NCBI GenBank assembly: GCA_000378025.1
Contig: KB899087.1
Span: forward strand, 3,596,001 to 3,660,000
Direction of reading: 5' to 3'
Length of the DNA: 64,000 nucleotides
Origin: Xanthobacteraceae bacterium 501b
GTDB lineage: Bacteria > Pseudomonadota > Alphaproteobacteria > Rhizobiales > Xanthobacteraceae
Shown: positions 25,917 through 35,504 of the stretch, piece after piece
How the letters are laid out: the number at the start of each line of letters is the position of its first letter
Numbering within the stretch: position 1 is the stretch's first letter
Translations under genes and position numbers: made by a program
The notes under the pieces: generated by a model
Databases searched by the model: none
The model's input: the letters and a program-made list of their open reading frames with translations, nothing else
Told to the model about the DNA's origin: nothing

Positions 25917-26813
25917 ATGGATACCCGCCATCTCGAAGCCTTCCGCGCCGTCTATGAGAACGGCTCGATGAGCGCCGCCGCCGTGCTGCTGGGCAAGTCG
26001 CAGCCGGCGATCAGCAACCTCATCGCCCGGCTGGAGGACGAGATCGGGCTGAAGCTGTTCCACCGCGCCCATGGCAGGCTGGAGGCGACGCCGGAGGCCG
26101 AGACCTTCTTCGCCGCCATTGTCCGCACGCTCGACGCGATGGACCGCACGCTGGCCATCTCCCGCAACCTCAAGGGCCTGTCCTCGGCGACGCTGCAGAT
26201 CGCCAGCCCGCCGGGCCTCGCCACCTATCTGCTGCCGCCGATCATCGCCGATGTGCTGAGGGAGAATGCGGGCGCCACCGCCCGCTTCATCACCCGCTCC
26301 TCCTATGCGGTGCGCGACCTCGGCACGATCGGCGCCTTCGATGTCGGCTTCGCGGAACTGCCGATCGACATCCATGTCGCCTCGCTGGAGCTGTTCGAGG
26401 TGGCGTGCATGTGCGTGATGCGGGGCGACCACCCTCTGGCGCAGGAGCGCTGCGTCGGGCCGGAGCAGCTCGATTCCCAGCCCTTCGTCACGCTGTTTCC
26501 CGAGCACATCACCCATATCGCCGCCGCCGAGGCCTTCTTCGAGGCGCACGCCCACTGGAATGTGGTGGCGGAGGTGGAGTTCTTCGGCACCGCCTGCGTG
26601 CTGGTGCAGCAGCTCGGCGCGGTGACGCTGGTCGATCCCGCCACCGCCCGCTTCTTCCAAGCGATGGGGCTGGTGGCGATCCCCTTCCGCCCGCTCGTGC
26701 CCTACCGCTTCGGCATGTTCCGCCCCAGCACCCGCCCACCCTCGCGCATCTCGGTCGCCTTCATGGAGCGCTTCCGCCGCGCTGTGGCGCCTGATCTCGC
26801 CGCGCCGCGCTGA
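25917..26813 (+). CDS. LysR-family transcriptional regulator
   Basis: The 298-residue protein has an N-terminal winged helix-turn-helix (about 1-60, FRAVYENGSMSAAAVLLGKSQPAISNL shortened to SMSAAAVLLGKSQPAISNL) and a two-lobed effector domain. It starts 33 bp after the hybrid kinase with GAGGTGAG as ribosome-binding site. Downstream, in the same direction, are a RidA-like gene and a Liv-type transport operon whose upstream region has a LysR-type box at 26879-26897. Control of that operon is therefore likely. The effector domain resembles those of regulators for amino-acid or opine catabolism (OccR-like), but this is weak. Confidence 0.87.
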   Translation: MDTRHLEAFRAVYENGSMSAAAVLLGKSQPAISNLIARLEDEIGLKLFHRAHGRLEATPEAETFFAAIVRTLDAMDRTLAISRNLKGLSSATLQIASPPGLATYLLPPIIADVLRENAGATARFITRSSYAVRDLGTIGAFDVGFAELPIDIHVASLELFEVACMCVMRGDHPLAQERCVGPEQLDSQPFVTLFPEHITHIAAAEAFFEAHAHWNVVAEVEFFGTACVLVQQLGAVTLVDPATARFFQAMGLVAIPFRPLVPYRFGMFRPSTRPPSRISVAFMERFRRAVAPDLAAPR

Positions 26814-26878
26814 AAGCGGCGGCAGGCCCCCACCCGCCCGCTCAATCCTGAGGCAAAGGGGCCCCGGCGGAGCGCAGG

Positions 26879-26897
26879 CCATAACTTTGCTTTATGG
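26879..26897. promoter_or_regulatory. Candidate LysR-type operator
   Basis: CCATAA (26879-26884) and TTATGG (26892-26897) form an interrupted palindrome with the ATAA-N7-TTAT form of the LysR T-N11-A box. It lies 84 bp before the RidA-like gene and just after the LysR gene. A TTGACC at 26917-26922 could be a -35 element, but no convincing -10 follows. Confidence 0.5.
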
Positions 26898-26980
26898 ATT
26901 CCCCGCTATTTCCCGTTTGACCTTGGCGCCAAATAGAACGGAGATCAGCGGGTGAGAATGGCCTGCTTGAGGGAGCCAGC

Positions 26981-27475
26981 ATGACCCACTCGGCGACGCG
27001 GCGCGTGGCGGAACTTGGCCTCGTCCTGCCCAGCGCGGGCGGCGGGGCGGACTATTACGGCACGCTCTACGGCAAGATGAAGCCGCATTATCTCAGCGAC
27101 AAGCTGTTGTTCCTCTCCGGCCAGACGGCCGGCGTCGATGCGGAGGGCAAGGTGCTGTTTCCCGGCCGGCTCGGGCGCGATCTCACCGTCGAACAGGGCT
27201 ATGAGGCGGCGCGGCTCACCGCGCTGAACTGCCTGGGCTGCATCAAGGACGCGGTCGGCGATCTCGACCGGGTGAAGGGGCTGGTGCGCTCGCTCAACTT
27301 CATCGCCTGCGACCCCTCTTTCACCCAGCCGCATTTGGTGGCGAGCGGGCTTTCCGACCTGTTCGAGCAGGTGTTCGGCCCCGAAATCGGCGTTGGCGGC
27401 CGCGCCTCCATCGGCGTGATGTCGCTGGCCGACGATTATTGCTTTGAAACCTGGGTGACGGTGGAACTCCACTGA
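26981..27475 (+). CDS. RidA/YjgF-family protein
   Basis: The 164-residue protein has the RidA fold signature: an early KLLFLSGQTAG strand, GYEAARLTALNCLGCIKDAVGDLDRV in the central helix (core ALNCLGCIKDAVGDLD) and GGRASIGVMSL near the C-terminus. RidA proteins hydrolyse reactive enamines/imines from amino-acid metabolism. The conserved Arg (GGRASIGV) is present, but the C-terminus lacks the usual IEIEA ending, so it belongs to a variant subgroup. GAGGGAG precedes the ATG. It is the first gene of the Liv and catabolic operon, suggesting an unstable enamine or imine intermediate in the pathway. Confidence 0.82.
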   Translation: MTHSATRRVAELGLVLPSAGGGADYYGTLYGKMKPHYLSDKLLFLSGQTAGVDAEGKVLFPGRLGRDLTVEQGYEAARLTALNCLGCIKDAVGDLDRVKGLVRSLNFIACDPSFTQPHLVASGLSDLFEQVFGPEIGVGGRASIGVMSLADDYCFETWVTVELH

Positions 27476-27566
27476 TCCCGACGCCGACCCAACCAACCAC
27501 ACGGCCAGAAGGCCGGAACCTTCCGCAGCGTGCAGCACGCCCCGTCTCTTCCAGAGGAGAACTCGC

Positions 27567-28688
27567 ATGACGACCCATCGCCTTGCCGCTGCCGTGCTCG
27601 GCATCGGCCTTCTCGCCTCCCCGGGCCTCGCGCGGGCGGAGGAGATCACCATCGGCTTCACCGCCGCGCTATCCGGCGACTTCGCCGCCTTCGGCCTCAA
27701 CATGCGCAAGGGCCTCGACCTCGCGGTGGAGGCGTTGAACAAGAAGGGCGGCAACACCTACAAGATTGACGCGGTGGATGATCGCGGCGAGGCCCGCGAG
27801 GGCGTGCTGATCGCCCAGCGTTTCTGCTCCGACAAGAATGTCGACGTGGTGATGGGCTATTCCTTCTCCTCCATCGCGCTCGCCGCCATCCCGGTGTTCA
27901 ACGAGTGCAAGCTCCCGGTTCTGGCCTCCGCCGTCACCAGCCCGGCGCTGTCCAATGTCAGCCCCTATTTCCGCCGCAACGTGCTCACCGACGCGGTGCA
28001 GGGCGCGATGATGGGCGACTATGCCGCCAAGACGCTGGGGCTGAAGTCGATCTATGTGCTGAACCAGCAGGATGATTACGGCATCGGCGTCGCCAAGGCG
28101 TTCTCCGCCGCGGCCGAGAAGGACGGCGCCAAGATCCTCGGCACCGAATCCTACCTGCTCGGCTCCAAGGATTTCCGCACCCTTCTGACCAAGGTGCGCG
28201 CCGCCAAGCCGGACGCCATCTTCATCGGCGGCTTCTACACCGAAGCGGCGAAGATCGCCGAGCAGGCGCGCGCGCTCGGCATCAAGGCGCAGCTGCTCTC
28301 CACCGATGGCGCGCTCAATGTCGAACTGATGAAGCTCGGCCGCAGCGCGGCGGAAGGCATGATCGTCTACGGCATGTTCGATCCGGCGGTGGCCACCCCG
28401 GCGACGGAGAGCTTCCTCACCGCCTACAAGGCGACCTTCAAGGAAGACCCGAGCGCCTGGGCGGCGCTGGGCTATGACGCCGGCATGGCGCTCGGCGCGG
28501 CGGTCGATCTCGCCGCCAAGGACGGCCCGGTCACCCGCGAGAGCCTGAACACCGCCTTCGGCAAGCTCAAGGACGTGCCCGGCGTCACCGGCCCCACCAC
28601 CTTCGACGCCTCGGGCGACCGCGCCGGCGCGCTGTATTTCCTTGAGGTGAAGGACGGCAAGTTCGGCCTCGCCCCCAAGCAGCCCTGA
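27567..28688 (+). CDS. Branched-chain-amino-acid-type ABC transporter substrate-binding protein (LivK family)
   Basis: The 373-residue precursor has a signal peptide (cleavage near ARAEE) and the Peripla_BP_6 pattern ITIGFTAALSGDFAAFG, GYSFSSIALAA and VLNQQDDYGIG. It binds an amino acid or related amide in the periplasm and feeds the LivHM and LivFG subunits downstream. An AGAGGAG lies before the ATG, and a small CGGCC-AGAA-GGCCG hairpin occurs in the 91-bp gap before it. Ligand unknown; binding proteins of this family also carry urea, amides and aromatic acids. Confidence 0.88.
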   Translation: MTTHRLAAAVLGIGLLASPGLARAEEITIGFTAALSGDFAAFGLNMRKGLDLAVEALNKKGGNTYKIDAVDDRGEAREGVLIAQRFCSDKNVDVVMGYSFSSIALAAIPVFNECKLPVLASAVTSPALSNVSPYFRRNVLTDAVQGAMMGDYAAKTLGLKSIYVLNQQDDYGIGVAKAFSAAAEKDGAKILGTESYLLGSKDFRTLLTKVRAAKPDAIFIGGFYTEAAKIAEQARALGIKAQLLSTDGALNVELMKLGRSAAEGMIVYGMFDPAVATPATESFLTAYKATFKEDPSAWAALGYDAGMALGAAVDLAAKDGPVTRESLNTAFGKLKDVPGVTGPTTFDASGDRAGALYFLEVKDGKFGLAPKQP

Positions 28689-28703
28689 AGCCGTCCGTCT
28701 CCC

Positions 28704-28720
28704 TCTCCCCCGCGGGGAGA
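28704..28720. repeat. Short GC-rich palindrome after the binding-protein gene
   Basis: TCTCCCC (28704-28710) and GGGGAGA (28714-28720) form a 7-bp stem with a CGC loop, flanked by CCCTC and AGG. The CCCTCTCCCC-GGGGAGAGGG pattern is common between genes in alphaproteobacteria. Here it may attenuate transcription into the permease gene. Confidence 0.45.
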
Positions 28721-28794
28721 AGGTAAACGCGAAGCACGTCGCCGGCCCGGCTTTCGCCGGACCGGCATGACCCGGAAGGCAACGCAGGCAGGCA

Positions 28795-30828
28795 ATGGAC
28801 TATCTCGGACAGCTGCTGGCGAACGGACTGGTGCTCGGGGCGATCTACGCCCTCGCCGCCGTGGCCTTCACCCTGGTGTACGGCGTGGTGCGCCTGGTGA
28901 ACTTCGCCTTCGGCGAACTGTTCATGCTCGGCGCCTTCCTCACCGCGTCGCTGATGCTGCCCGAGGTGCGCCTGCTCGGCACCATCGTGCCGATGCCGGG
29001 GTTCTCGCTGCCCGTGGCGGCGGCGGGAGCCATCGCGCTCACCGCCGCGCTCGGCGTGCTGGTGGACCGCATCGCCTATCGCCCGCTGCGCAACGCCCCG
29101 CGCCTTGCCCCGCTCATCACCTCCATCGCCGTCTCCGTAGTGCTGCAGAGCCTCGCCCAGACGGTGTGGGGCGCCGAGGAGCTACGCTTCCCGGAATTCC
29201 ACCTCGCCACCCTGCCGCCGGTGGTGCTGTTCGATTCGATCTATCTCTCGGTGATGGACCTGGTGGTGATGGCGACCGCGCTCGCCGCCATGCTCGGGCT
29301 TTCCGCCTTTATCGCCCGCTCCTCGCTCGGCCGGGCGATGCGGGCGAGCGCGGAAGACCAGATGGCGGCGACGCTGGTCGGCATCCCGGTCAACCGGGTG
29401 GTGGCCGCCGCCTTCGCCATCGGCTCGGGCTTTGCCGCGCTGGCCGGGCTGCTCTATGCCCAGACCTATGGCTTCGCCCATTCCAGCATGGGCTTTCTGC
29501 CCGGGCTGAAGGCGCTCACCGCCGCCGTGCTGGGCGGCATCGGCTCCATTCCCGGCGCGGCGCTGGGCGGGCTGATCCTCGGCCTCGTCGAGGCGCTGGG
29601 ATCCGGCTATCTGCCCAACGGCACCGCCTGGAAGGACGCGATCAGCTTCGTGCTGCTGGTCGGGCTGCTGTATCTGCGGCCGCAGGGATTGCTGGGTAAG
29701 CCGGAGCTGAATGCCGCCGGGCGCGGCAGCCTGCTCGGCGGCGCCTCGGAGTTTGGCGCCGCCTGGCTGCGCGCCGCCTTCGCCAAGGTCGACGGAGGGC
29801 TGACCCGCGCCGCCGCCGCCGGCCCGCGCGCGGCACTCGCCCTGCTCGCGCTCGCCATCCTGGTCGGGCTGGTGGTGCCGTCGGACTATTGGCTGCGCAT
29901 CCTCACCATGGTGGTGATCTACGGCATGCTGGCGAGCGGGCTGAACGTCATCGTCGGCTTTGCCGGCCTGCTGGATCTCGGCTTCGTCGCCTTCTGGGCG
30001 GTGGGCTCCTACCTCACCTCGATCCTGTTCGTGCTGGTGCTCAAAGACCAGTTCGGCGTCGCCCCGGCCGATATCTGGTGGCTGCTCTATCTCAATCTGC
30101 CGCTGGCCGGCCTGCTCGCCGCCGGCTTCGCCGTGCTGCTCGGCACGCCGACCCTGCGGCTGCGCGGCGATTATCTCGCCATCATGACGCTGGGCTTCGG
30201 CGAGATCGTCCGCGTGGTCGCCATCAACTGGATGGACCTGACCAACGGGCCGATGGGCATTCGCGGCATTCCGGCGCCGAACCTGTTCGGCATCGCGCTC
30301 GGTTCGCCGCGCGCGCAGTTCTTCTTCGCCCTGGCGCTGGCCGTGCTTGTCGTGTTCGCCATCGCCCGGCTGGTGCGCTCCTATGTCGGGCGCGCCTGGG
30401 TGGCGATCCGCGAGGATGAGGAAGCGGCGGAGGCGATGGGCGTGCCCACCGCCCGCTACAAGCTCTATGCCTATGCCGCCAGCGGCTTTGTCGGCGGCTT
30501 CGTCGGCGTGTTCTATGCCCACTCCCAGCAATATATCAGCCCGCTGAACTTCTCGCTGTTCGAGAACATCCTGCTCTTGATGCTGGTGGTGCTCGGCGGG
30601 CTCGGCACTTTTGTCGGGCCGTTCATCGGCGCGCTGATCTGGATCGTGTTCCTGCAGCTGGCGCTCGACCTGCCCTTCGTGCAGGCCTATCCCGAAACCC
30701 GCTTCGCCCTGCTCGGCGTGGTGCTGATCGTGCTGATGGTGTTCCGCCCGCAGGGGCTGGCCGCCAGCGCCCGCGTCGCCCTCACCATGCCCGGCGCGCG
30801 GCCCGCTAACGCGAAGGAGGCGGCATGA
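28795..30828 (+). CDS. Fused LivH-LivM ABC transporter permease
   Basis: The 677-residue inner-membrane protein joins two permeases that are usually separate. Residues about 1-300 are LivH-like (VNFAFGELFMLGAF, YRPLRNAPRLAPLI) and residues about 345-660 are LivM-like (GLLDLGFVAFWAVGSYLTS, RGDYLAIMTLGFGEI, RAWVAIREDEEAAEAMG). The linker of about 45 residues is Ala/Gly-rich. One polypeptide can thus supply both channel halves. It overlaps livG by 4 bp. Fused LivHM proteins are known but are the minority form. Confidence 0.88.
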   Translation: MDYLGQLLANGLVLGAIYALAAVAFTLVYGVVRLVNFAFGELFMLGAFLTASLMLPEVRLLGTIVPMPGFSLPVAAAGAIALTAALGVLVDRIAYRPLRNAPRLAPLITSIAVSVVLQSLAQTVWGAEELRFPEFHLATLPPVVLFDSIYLSVMDLVVMATALAAMLGLSAFIARSSLGRAMRASAEDQMAATLVGIPVNRVVAAAFAIGSGFAALAGLLYAQTYGFAHSSMGFLPGLKALTAAVLGGIGSIPGAALGGLILGLVEALGSGYLPNGTAWKDAISFVLLVGLLYLRPQGLLGKPELNAAGRGSLLGGASEFGAAWLRAAFAKVDGGLTRAAAAGPRAALALLALAILVGLVVPSDYWLRILTMVVIYGMLASGLNVIVGFAGLLDLGFVAFWAVGSYLTSILFVLVLKDQFGVAPADIWWLLYLNLPLAGLLAAGFAVLLGTPTLRLRGDYLAIMTLGFGEIVRVVAINWMDLTNGPMGIRGIPAPNLFGIALGSPRAQFFFALALAVLVVFAIARLVRSYVGRAWVAIREDEEAAEAMGVPTARYKLYAYAASGFVGGFVGVFYAHSQQYISPLNFSLFENILLLMLVVLGGLGTFVGPFIGALIWIVFLQLALDLPFVQAYPETRFALLGVVLIVLMVFRPQGLAASARVALTMPGARPANAKEAA

Positions 30829-31619
30829 AACCGCTGACCGGCGCGCCTTCCCCCGCGCCGCTCCTGGAAGCCCGCGCCATCACCGTGCGCTTCGGCGGTC
30901 TGGAGGCGGTCGGCGGCCTCGACATGGCCGTCGCCCGCGACGCCATCCACGGGCTGATCGGCCCCAATGGCGCCGGCAAGACCACCGTTCTCAACGTGCT
31001 GACCGGCTTCATACGCCCCACCGAAGGCGAACTCGTCTTCGATGGCGCGGAGATCGGCGGGCTCGGCGTCAACGGCTTCGCCCGGCGCGGCCTTGCCCGC
31101 ACCTTCCAGAACATCCGGCTGTTCGGCGCCATGACGGTGCTGGAGAGCGTGCTGGTCGGCGCCCATCAGCGCTTTTCCGCCAATGCGCTGTCGCTCGTCT
31201 TCGCCCGGCGTTCCGCCCGCGCGGCGGAAGCGGCGATGATCGCGCGTGCCTATGAGCTGCTGGAGTTCGTCGGGCTGGGGGCTGATGTGGCCGACCGCGT
31301 CGCCACCACCCTCTCCTATGGCCACCAGCGCCGGGTCGAGATCGCCCGCGCCCTGATCTCCGCGCCGAAGCTGCTGCTGCTCGACGAGCCGCTCGCCGGC
31401 ATGAACGCGGTGGAGAAAAGCGAGATCGCCGACCTCGTCCGGCAGGTGCGGGCGCAGGGCATCGCCGTGCTGCTGATCGAGCACGACATGCAGGTGGTGC
31501 GCCGGCTGTGCGATCACCTCACGGTGCTGGAATACGGCCGCAAGCTGGCGGACGGCCCGCCGGAGGATGTGCTGGCCGACCCGGCGGTGCAGGCCGCCTA
31601 TCTCGGCCGGGCGAGGTGA
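30825..31619 (+). CDS. Liv-type ABC transporter ATP-binding protein (LivG family)
   Basis: The 264-residue ATPase has Walker A GPNGAGKTT, signature LSYGHQRRVEIARA, Walker [12 protein letters not shown] and the switch His in LIEHDM. LivG-type features include the long insertion between Walker A and the signature and the DVLADPAVQAAYLG ending. It starts at an ATG overlapping the permease stop and precedes livF by 5 bp. The signature reads LSYGHQ rather than LSGGQ, as is normal for this subfamily. Confidence 0.9.
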   Translation: MKPLTGAPSPAPLLEARAITVRFGGLEAVGGLDMAVARDAIHGLIGPNGAGKTTVLNVLTGFIRPTEGELVFDGAEIGGLGVNGFARRGLARTFQNIRLFGAMTVLESVLVGAHQRFSANALSLVFARRSARAAEAAMIARAYELLEFVGLGADVADRVATTLSYGHQRRVEIARALISAPKLLLLDEPLAGMNAVEKSEIADLVRQVRAQGIAVLLIEHDMQVVRRLCDHLTVLEYGRKLADGPPEDVLADPAVQAAYLGRAR

Positions 31620-31624
31620 TCGAG

Positions 31625-32388
<764 letters not shown>

Positions 32389-32392
<4 letters not shown>

Positions 32393-33339
32393 CGGAACAC
32401 CTTGGCGCTGCGCCCCGGATGCGGCTCGGAACCTTTCTCGGCGTGCCTCAGGCCGCCTCGGCCACTGCCGGGCAGATCGCCGTCATCGGCCTGCCCTTCG
32501 ATTGCGGCACCAACGCCACCCGCATCGGCTCGCGCCAGGGACCGGCCTCGTTCCGCGCCATGTCGAGCGAGGTGCGCCCGTTCTATCCCCCGCTGGCCGA
32601 TGTCGACCCCCGCGCCGGCGGACGGGTGGTCGATCTCGGCGATGTCGACGTGGTCGCCTCCGATCTCGGCCCCTCCATGGCGGCGATGGAAGCCGCGATC
32701 TCAGACGTGGTGCAGGCCGATGCCGTGCCGCTCTGCGTCGGTGGCGACGGCACGGTGACGCTCCCCGTTTTGCGTGCCCTGGCAAAGCGTTATCCCGAAC
32801 TGGTGCTGATCCATATCGACGCTCATACCGACGCCTATCCCGGCGAGGAACTCAACACCGGCACCACGTTCACCCTGGCGGCGCAGGAGGGGCTGGTCGA
32901 CACCAAGCGCTCCTTCCACATCGGCGCGCGCGGGACGATGCTGGTCGGCGGGGCCTATGACCACACGCGGGCGCTCGGCTACCGGCTGATCCCCGGCGAG
33001 GAGGTCCGCCGGCGCGGGCCCGAGGCGATCGCCGCCGAGGTGCGCGAGGTGGTCGGCACGCGCCCCGTTCACCTGTCCTTCGACATGGATTATTTCGACC
33101 CTTCCGCCGCGCCCGGCGTCGCCACCCCTACCTGGGGCGGCCCGCCCGTGGCGGAAGTGTTCGATCTTCTGCACGGGCTCAAGGGGTTGGACCTGGTCGG
33201 CGTTGATATCAACACGCTCAGCCCGCCGCATGACGTGCAGGGCATGTCGGCCATGCTGGCCGGCCATGTCGCGGTCATCGCCCTTCATCTCGTCCAGCTC
33301 GGCCAGGCGGAACACCGCCTGAATGCCGGGCATCGCTGA
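32389..33339 (+). CDS. Ureohydrolase (arginase/agmatinase)-family protein lacking one metal-ligand histidine
   Basis: The 316-residue protein has the arginase-fold metal motifs DAHTD (Asp144, His146, Asp148) and SFDMDYFDP (Asp232, Asp234). The first motif, normally GGDHS, reads CVGGDGTVTL, so the His that binds one manganese ion is Gly121. Active arginases, agmatinases, formiminoglutamases and guanidinobutyrases keep this His. The protein may use one metal, have an altered substrate, or be inactive. It is coupled by a 4-bp overlap to livF and followed 12 bp later by a Rieske oxygenase, so a guanidino or amidino substrate is possible but not shown. Confidence 0.82.
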
Positions 33340-33351
33340 ACGGAGGCCGTC

Positions 33352-34509
33352 ATGAGCCTGGAAACAACGCTGGTTCCCGAACCCTATGTCTGGTCCGAAC
33401 CGCCGCTTGGCGACGCCAAGAGCGCGCCGACGCGGTTCTACACCGACCCGGCCGTGTTCAAGGCCGAGGTGGACCACATCCACATGAAGAGCTGGTTCTT
33501 CGCCGGGCGGGTGGAAGAGGTGGCGAACCCGGGTGACTTCAAGGCGCTCGACAGTGTCGGCGGGCCGGCGCTGCTGGTGCGCGGCGAGGATGGCGTGCTG
33601 CGCGCCTTCGCCAATGTCTGCCGCCACCGCGCCTCCATCCTCATGGAAGGCTGCGGCAACGCCAAGAACCTCACCTGCCCCTACCACGCCTGGAACTACC
33701 GGCTCGACGGCACGCTGGCCGGCGCGCCGGGCATGCGCGAAGTGCCGAAATTCGAGAAGCCGCCGCACGGCCTCATCCCCATCCGCATGGAGGTGTGGGA
33801 AGGCTCGGTCTTCCTCAACTATGACGACAACGCTCCCGGCCTGATGACCCATCTCGGCAACATGCCGGAGCTGGTGGGCAGCCACCGCCTGGCTGAGATG
33901 GTCAAGACCTGGCACATGGAAATTGAGACCAGGTGCAACTGGAAGCTGCTGCTCGAAAACGCCATGGAGACCTACCACACCGGCATCGTCCATGCCGCGA
34001 CGGTAGGGGCCCAGCGCTCGGTGAGTTTCCCCACCCAGGGCAATTGGCACGTCATCCAGGTGCAGGCCAAACGGTCTATCGCCGTGCTCGGGCAGGAGCC
34101 GCCTTTCCCGGCCATTGAGGGCCTGTCGGAGCAGGCGCAACAGGGCACATTCTTCACGGTGATCGAGCCCAGCGTGCAGTTCGTCTACGCGCAGGACTGC
34201 ATGTGGTGGCTGGCCGTGCGGCCGATTTCAGTTGATCGCTCCGTGCTCTCCGTCGGCGGCTGCTTCCCCAGGGCCTATACCGAGCTGCCCGATTTCGAGG
34301 AGCGCGCCGCGCCCTATTACAAGCGCTGGGAAGCGGTGGCGATGGAGGATGTCGATATCCTTCAGAAGCAGCAGGTGGGCCTGTCCTCCTGCCTCGCCCG
34401 CCCCGGCCCGCTCTCCTGGCGCGACGACATGGTGCTGGCGATGAACCGCTGGGTGATGGCGCAGCTGCCGGCCGACATCGTCGCCGGCATGACCGACGGA
34501 AACGGATGA
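33352..34509 (+). CDS. Rieske non-heme iron oxygenase, alpha subunit (quaternary-amine type)
   Basis: The 385-residue protein has a Rieske [2Fe-2S] domain (Cys90-x-His92, Cys109-x2-His112) and a catalytic domain with the iron ligands His209, His214 and an Asp near 333. Between the centres the bridging residue is Glu206 (ENAMETYH), as in carnitine oxygenase CntA and glycine-betaine/choline oxygenases, where ring-hydroxylating enzymes have Asp. That supports N-demethylation or C-N cleavage of a methylated amine. GGAGG (33342-33346) precedes the ATG. No ferredoxin or reductase partner gene lies nearby, so electrons must come from elsewhere. Confidence 0.87.
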   Translation: MSLETTLVPEPYVWSEPPLGDAKSAPTRFYTDPAVFKAEVDHIHMKSWFFAGRVEEVANPGDFKALDSVGGPALLVRGEDGVLRAFANVCRHRASILMEGCGNAKNLTCPYHAWNYRLDGTLAGAPGMREVPKFEKPPHGLIPIRMEVWEGSVFLNYDDNAPGLMTHLGNMPELVGSHRLAEMVKTWHMEIETRCNWKLLLENAMETYHTGIVHAATVGAQRSVSFPTQGNWHVIQVQAKRSIAVLGQEPPFPAIEGLSEQAQQGTFFTVIEPSVQFVYAQDCMWWLAVRPISVDRSVLSVGGCFPRAYTELPDFEERAAPYYKRWEAVAMEDVDILQKQQVGLSSCLARPGPLSWRDDMVLAMNRWVMAQLPADIVAGMTDGNG

Positions 34510-35504
34510 CCGACATGCGCGTGCTGCTCACCCATAACCGCGACCTGCTCAAGCATTTCTACGGGTACAGGGCGGTCGACGCCCTGAAGGCACTGCCGAT
34601 CGAGCTGGTGATGAACGACAGTAATGAGCCCCTGTCGGGAGACACCCTCGTAAAGGCAGCGGAGGGCTGCGAGGTGGTCATCTCCGACCGCCTCGCAGCC
34701 GGCCCGCGCGCGGTGATGGAGCGGCTGAAGAATGTGAAGCTGTTCACCCGCTGCGCCGTCGACATGCGCAATATCGACGTCGATGCCGCCTCCGCAGCCG
34801 GCATCCTCGTCTGCAACTGCTCCTCGGGCTATGCCGACGCGGTGGCCGAGCACGCGCTGGCCCTCATGCTCGACCTCGCCCGCAACATCACGCGGGATGC
34901 CGAGCGCTACCATGCCGGCGACGCCTCCCACACCATGGTGTTCGGCCGGCAGCTGGCCGGCGCCCATGTCGGCGTCATCGGCTATGGCTCGATCGGCCGG
35001 CGCATTGTCGAGCTGGCGCTGGCCTTCAAGATGAAGGTCACGGTGCATGATCCCTATGCCCGCTTCGACAATGGCGCGGTGATCCCGGTGGGGCTGGACG
35101 AGGTGCTCTCCCAGCCGGATTTCGTCGTCTGTGCCGCCTATGCGACGCCGGAAACCGAGCGGATGATGAATGAGGGCGCCTTTACGAAGATGCGCCGCGA
35201 CGCCTTCTTCATCAACATCTCGCGCGGCATACTGGTGGATGAGGACGCGCTGGAAGCGGCGCTGACATCGGGCACCATCGCCGGAGCCGGGCTCGATGTC
35301 GGCGACGGGCCGGACCAGCAGCCCTCGCTGCGGCTCGCCCGCCTGCCGAATGTCATCGCCACCCCGCATTCGGCGGCGCTGATGATCGAGCCCTCGGAGT
35401 TCCAGGCGATGGAGACCGTCGAGCAGGTGAAGGCGATGCTGGCGGGCCGGCTGCCGATCCATGCCCGGAACCCGCACCGCATCCCCAACTGGCTGTCGCG
35501 ATGA
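34506..35504 (+). CDS. D-2-hydroxyacid dehydrogenase-family NAD-dependent oxidoreductase
   Basis: The 332-residue protein is of the phosphoglycerate dehydrogenase type: Rossmann motif VGVIGYGSIGRRI (about 157-170), catalytic Arg in FINISRG and catalytic His in IATPHSAA. The usual Glu of the DVFExEP motif is replaced by Asp (DVGDGPD). It oxidises a 2-hydroxyacid or reduces a 2-oxoacid formed in the pathway. It overlaps the Rieske gene stop by 4 bp, and its own stop overlaps the amidohydrolase gene by 4 bp. Confidence 0.85.
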   Translation: MTDMRVLLTHNRDLLKHFYGYRAVDALKALPIELVMNDSNEPLSGDTLVKAAEGCEVVISDRLAAGPRAVMERLKNVKLFTRCAVDMRNIDVDAASAAGILVCNCSSGYADAVAEHALALMLDLARNITRDAERYHAGDASHTMVFGRQLAGAHVGVIGYGSIGRRIVELALAFKMKVTVHDPYARFDNGAVIPVGLDEVLSQPDFVVCAAYATPETERMMNEGAFTKMRRDAFFINISRGILVDEDALEAALTSGTIAGAGLDVGDGPDQQPSLRLARLPNVIATPHSAALMIEPSEFQAMETVEQVKAMLAGRLPIHARNPHRIPNWLSR

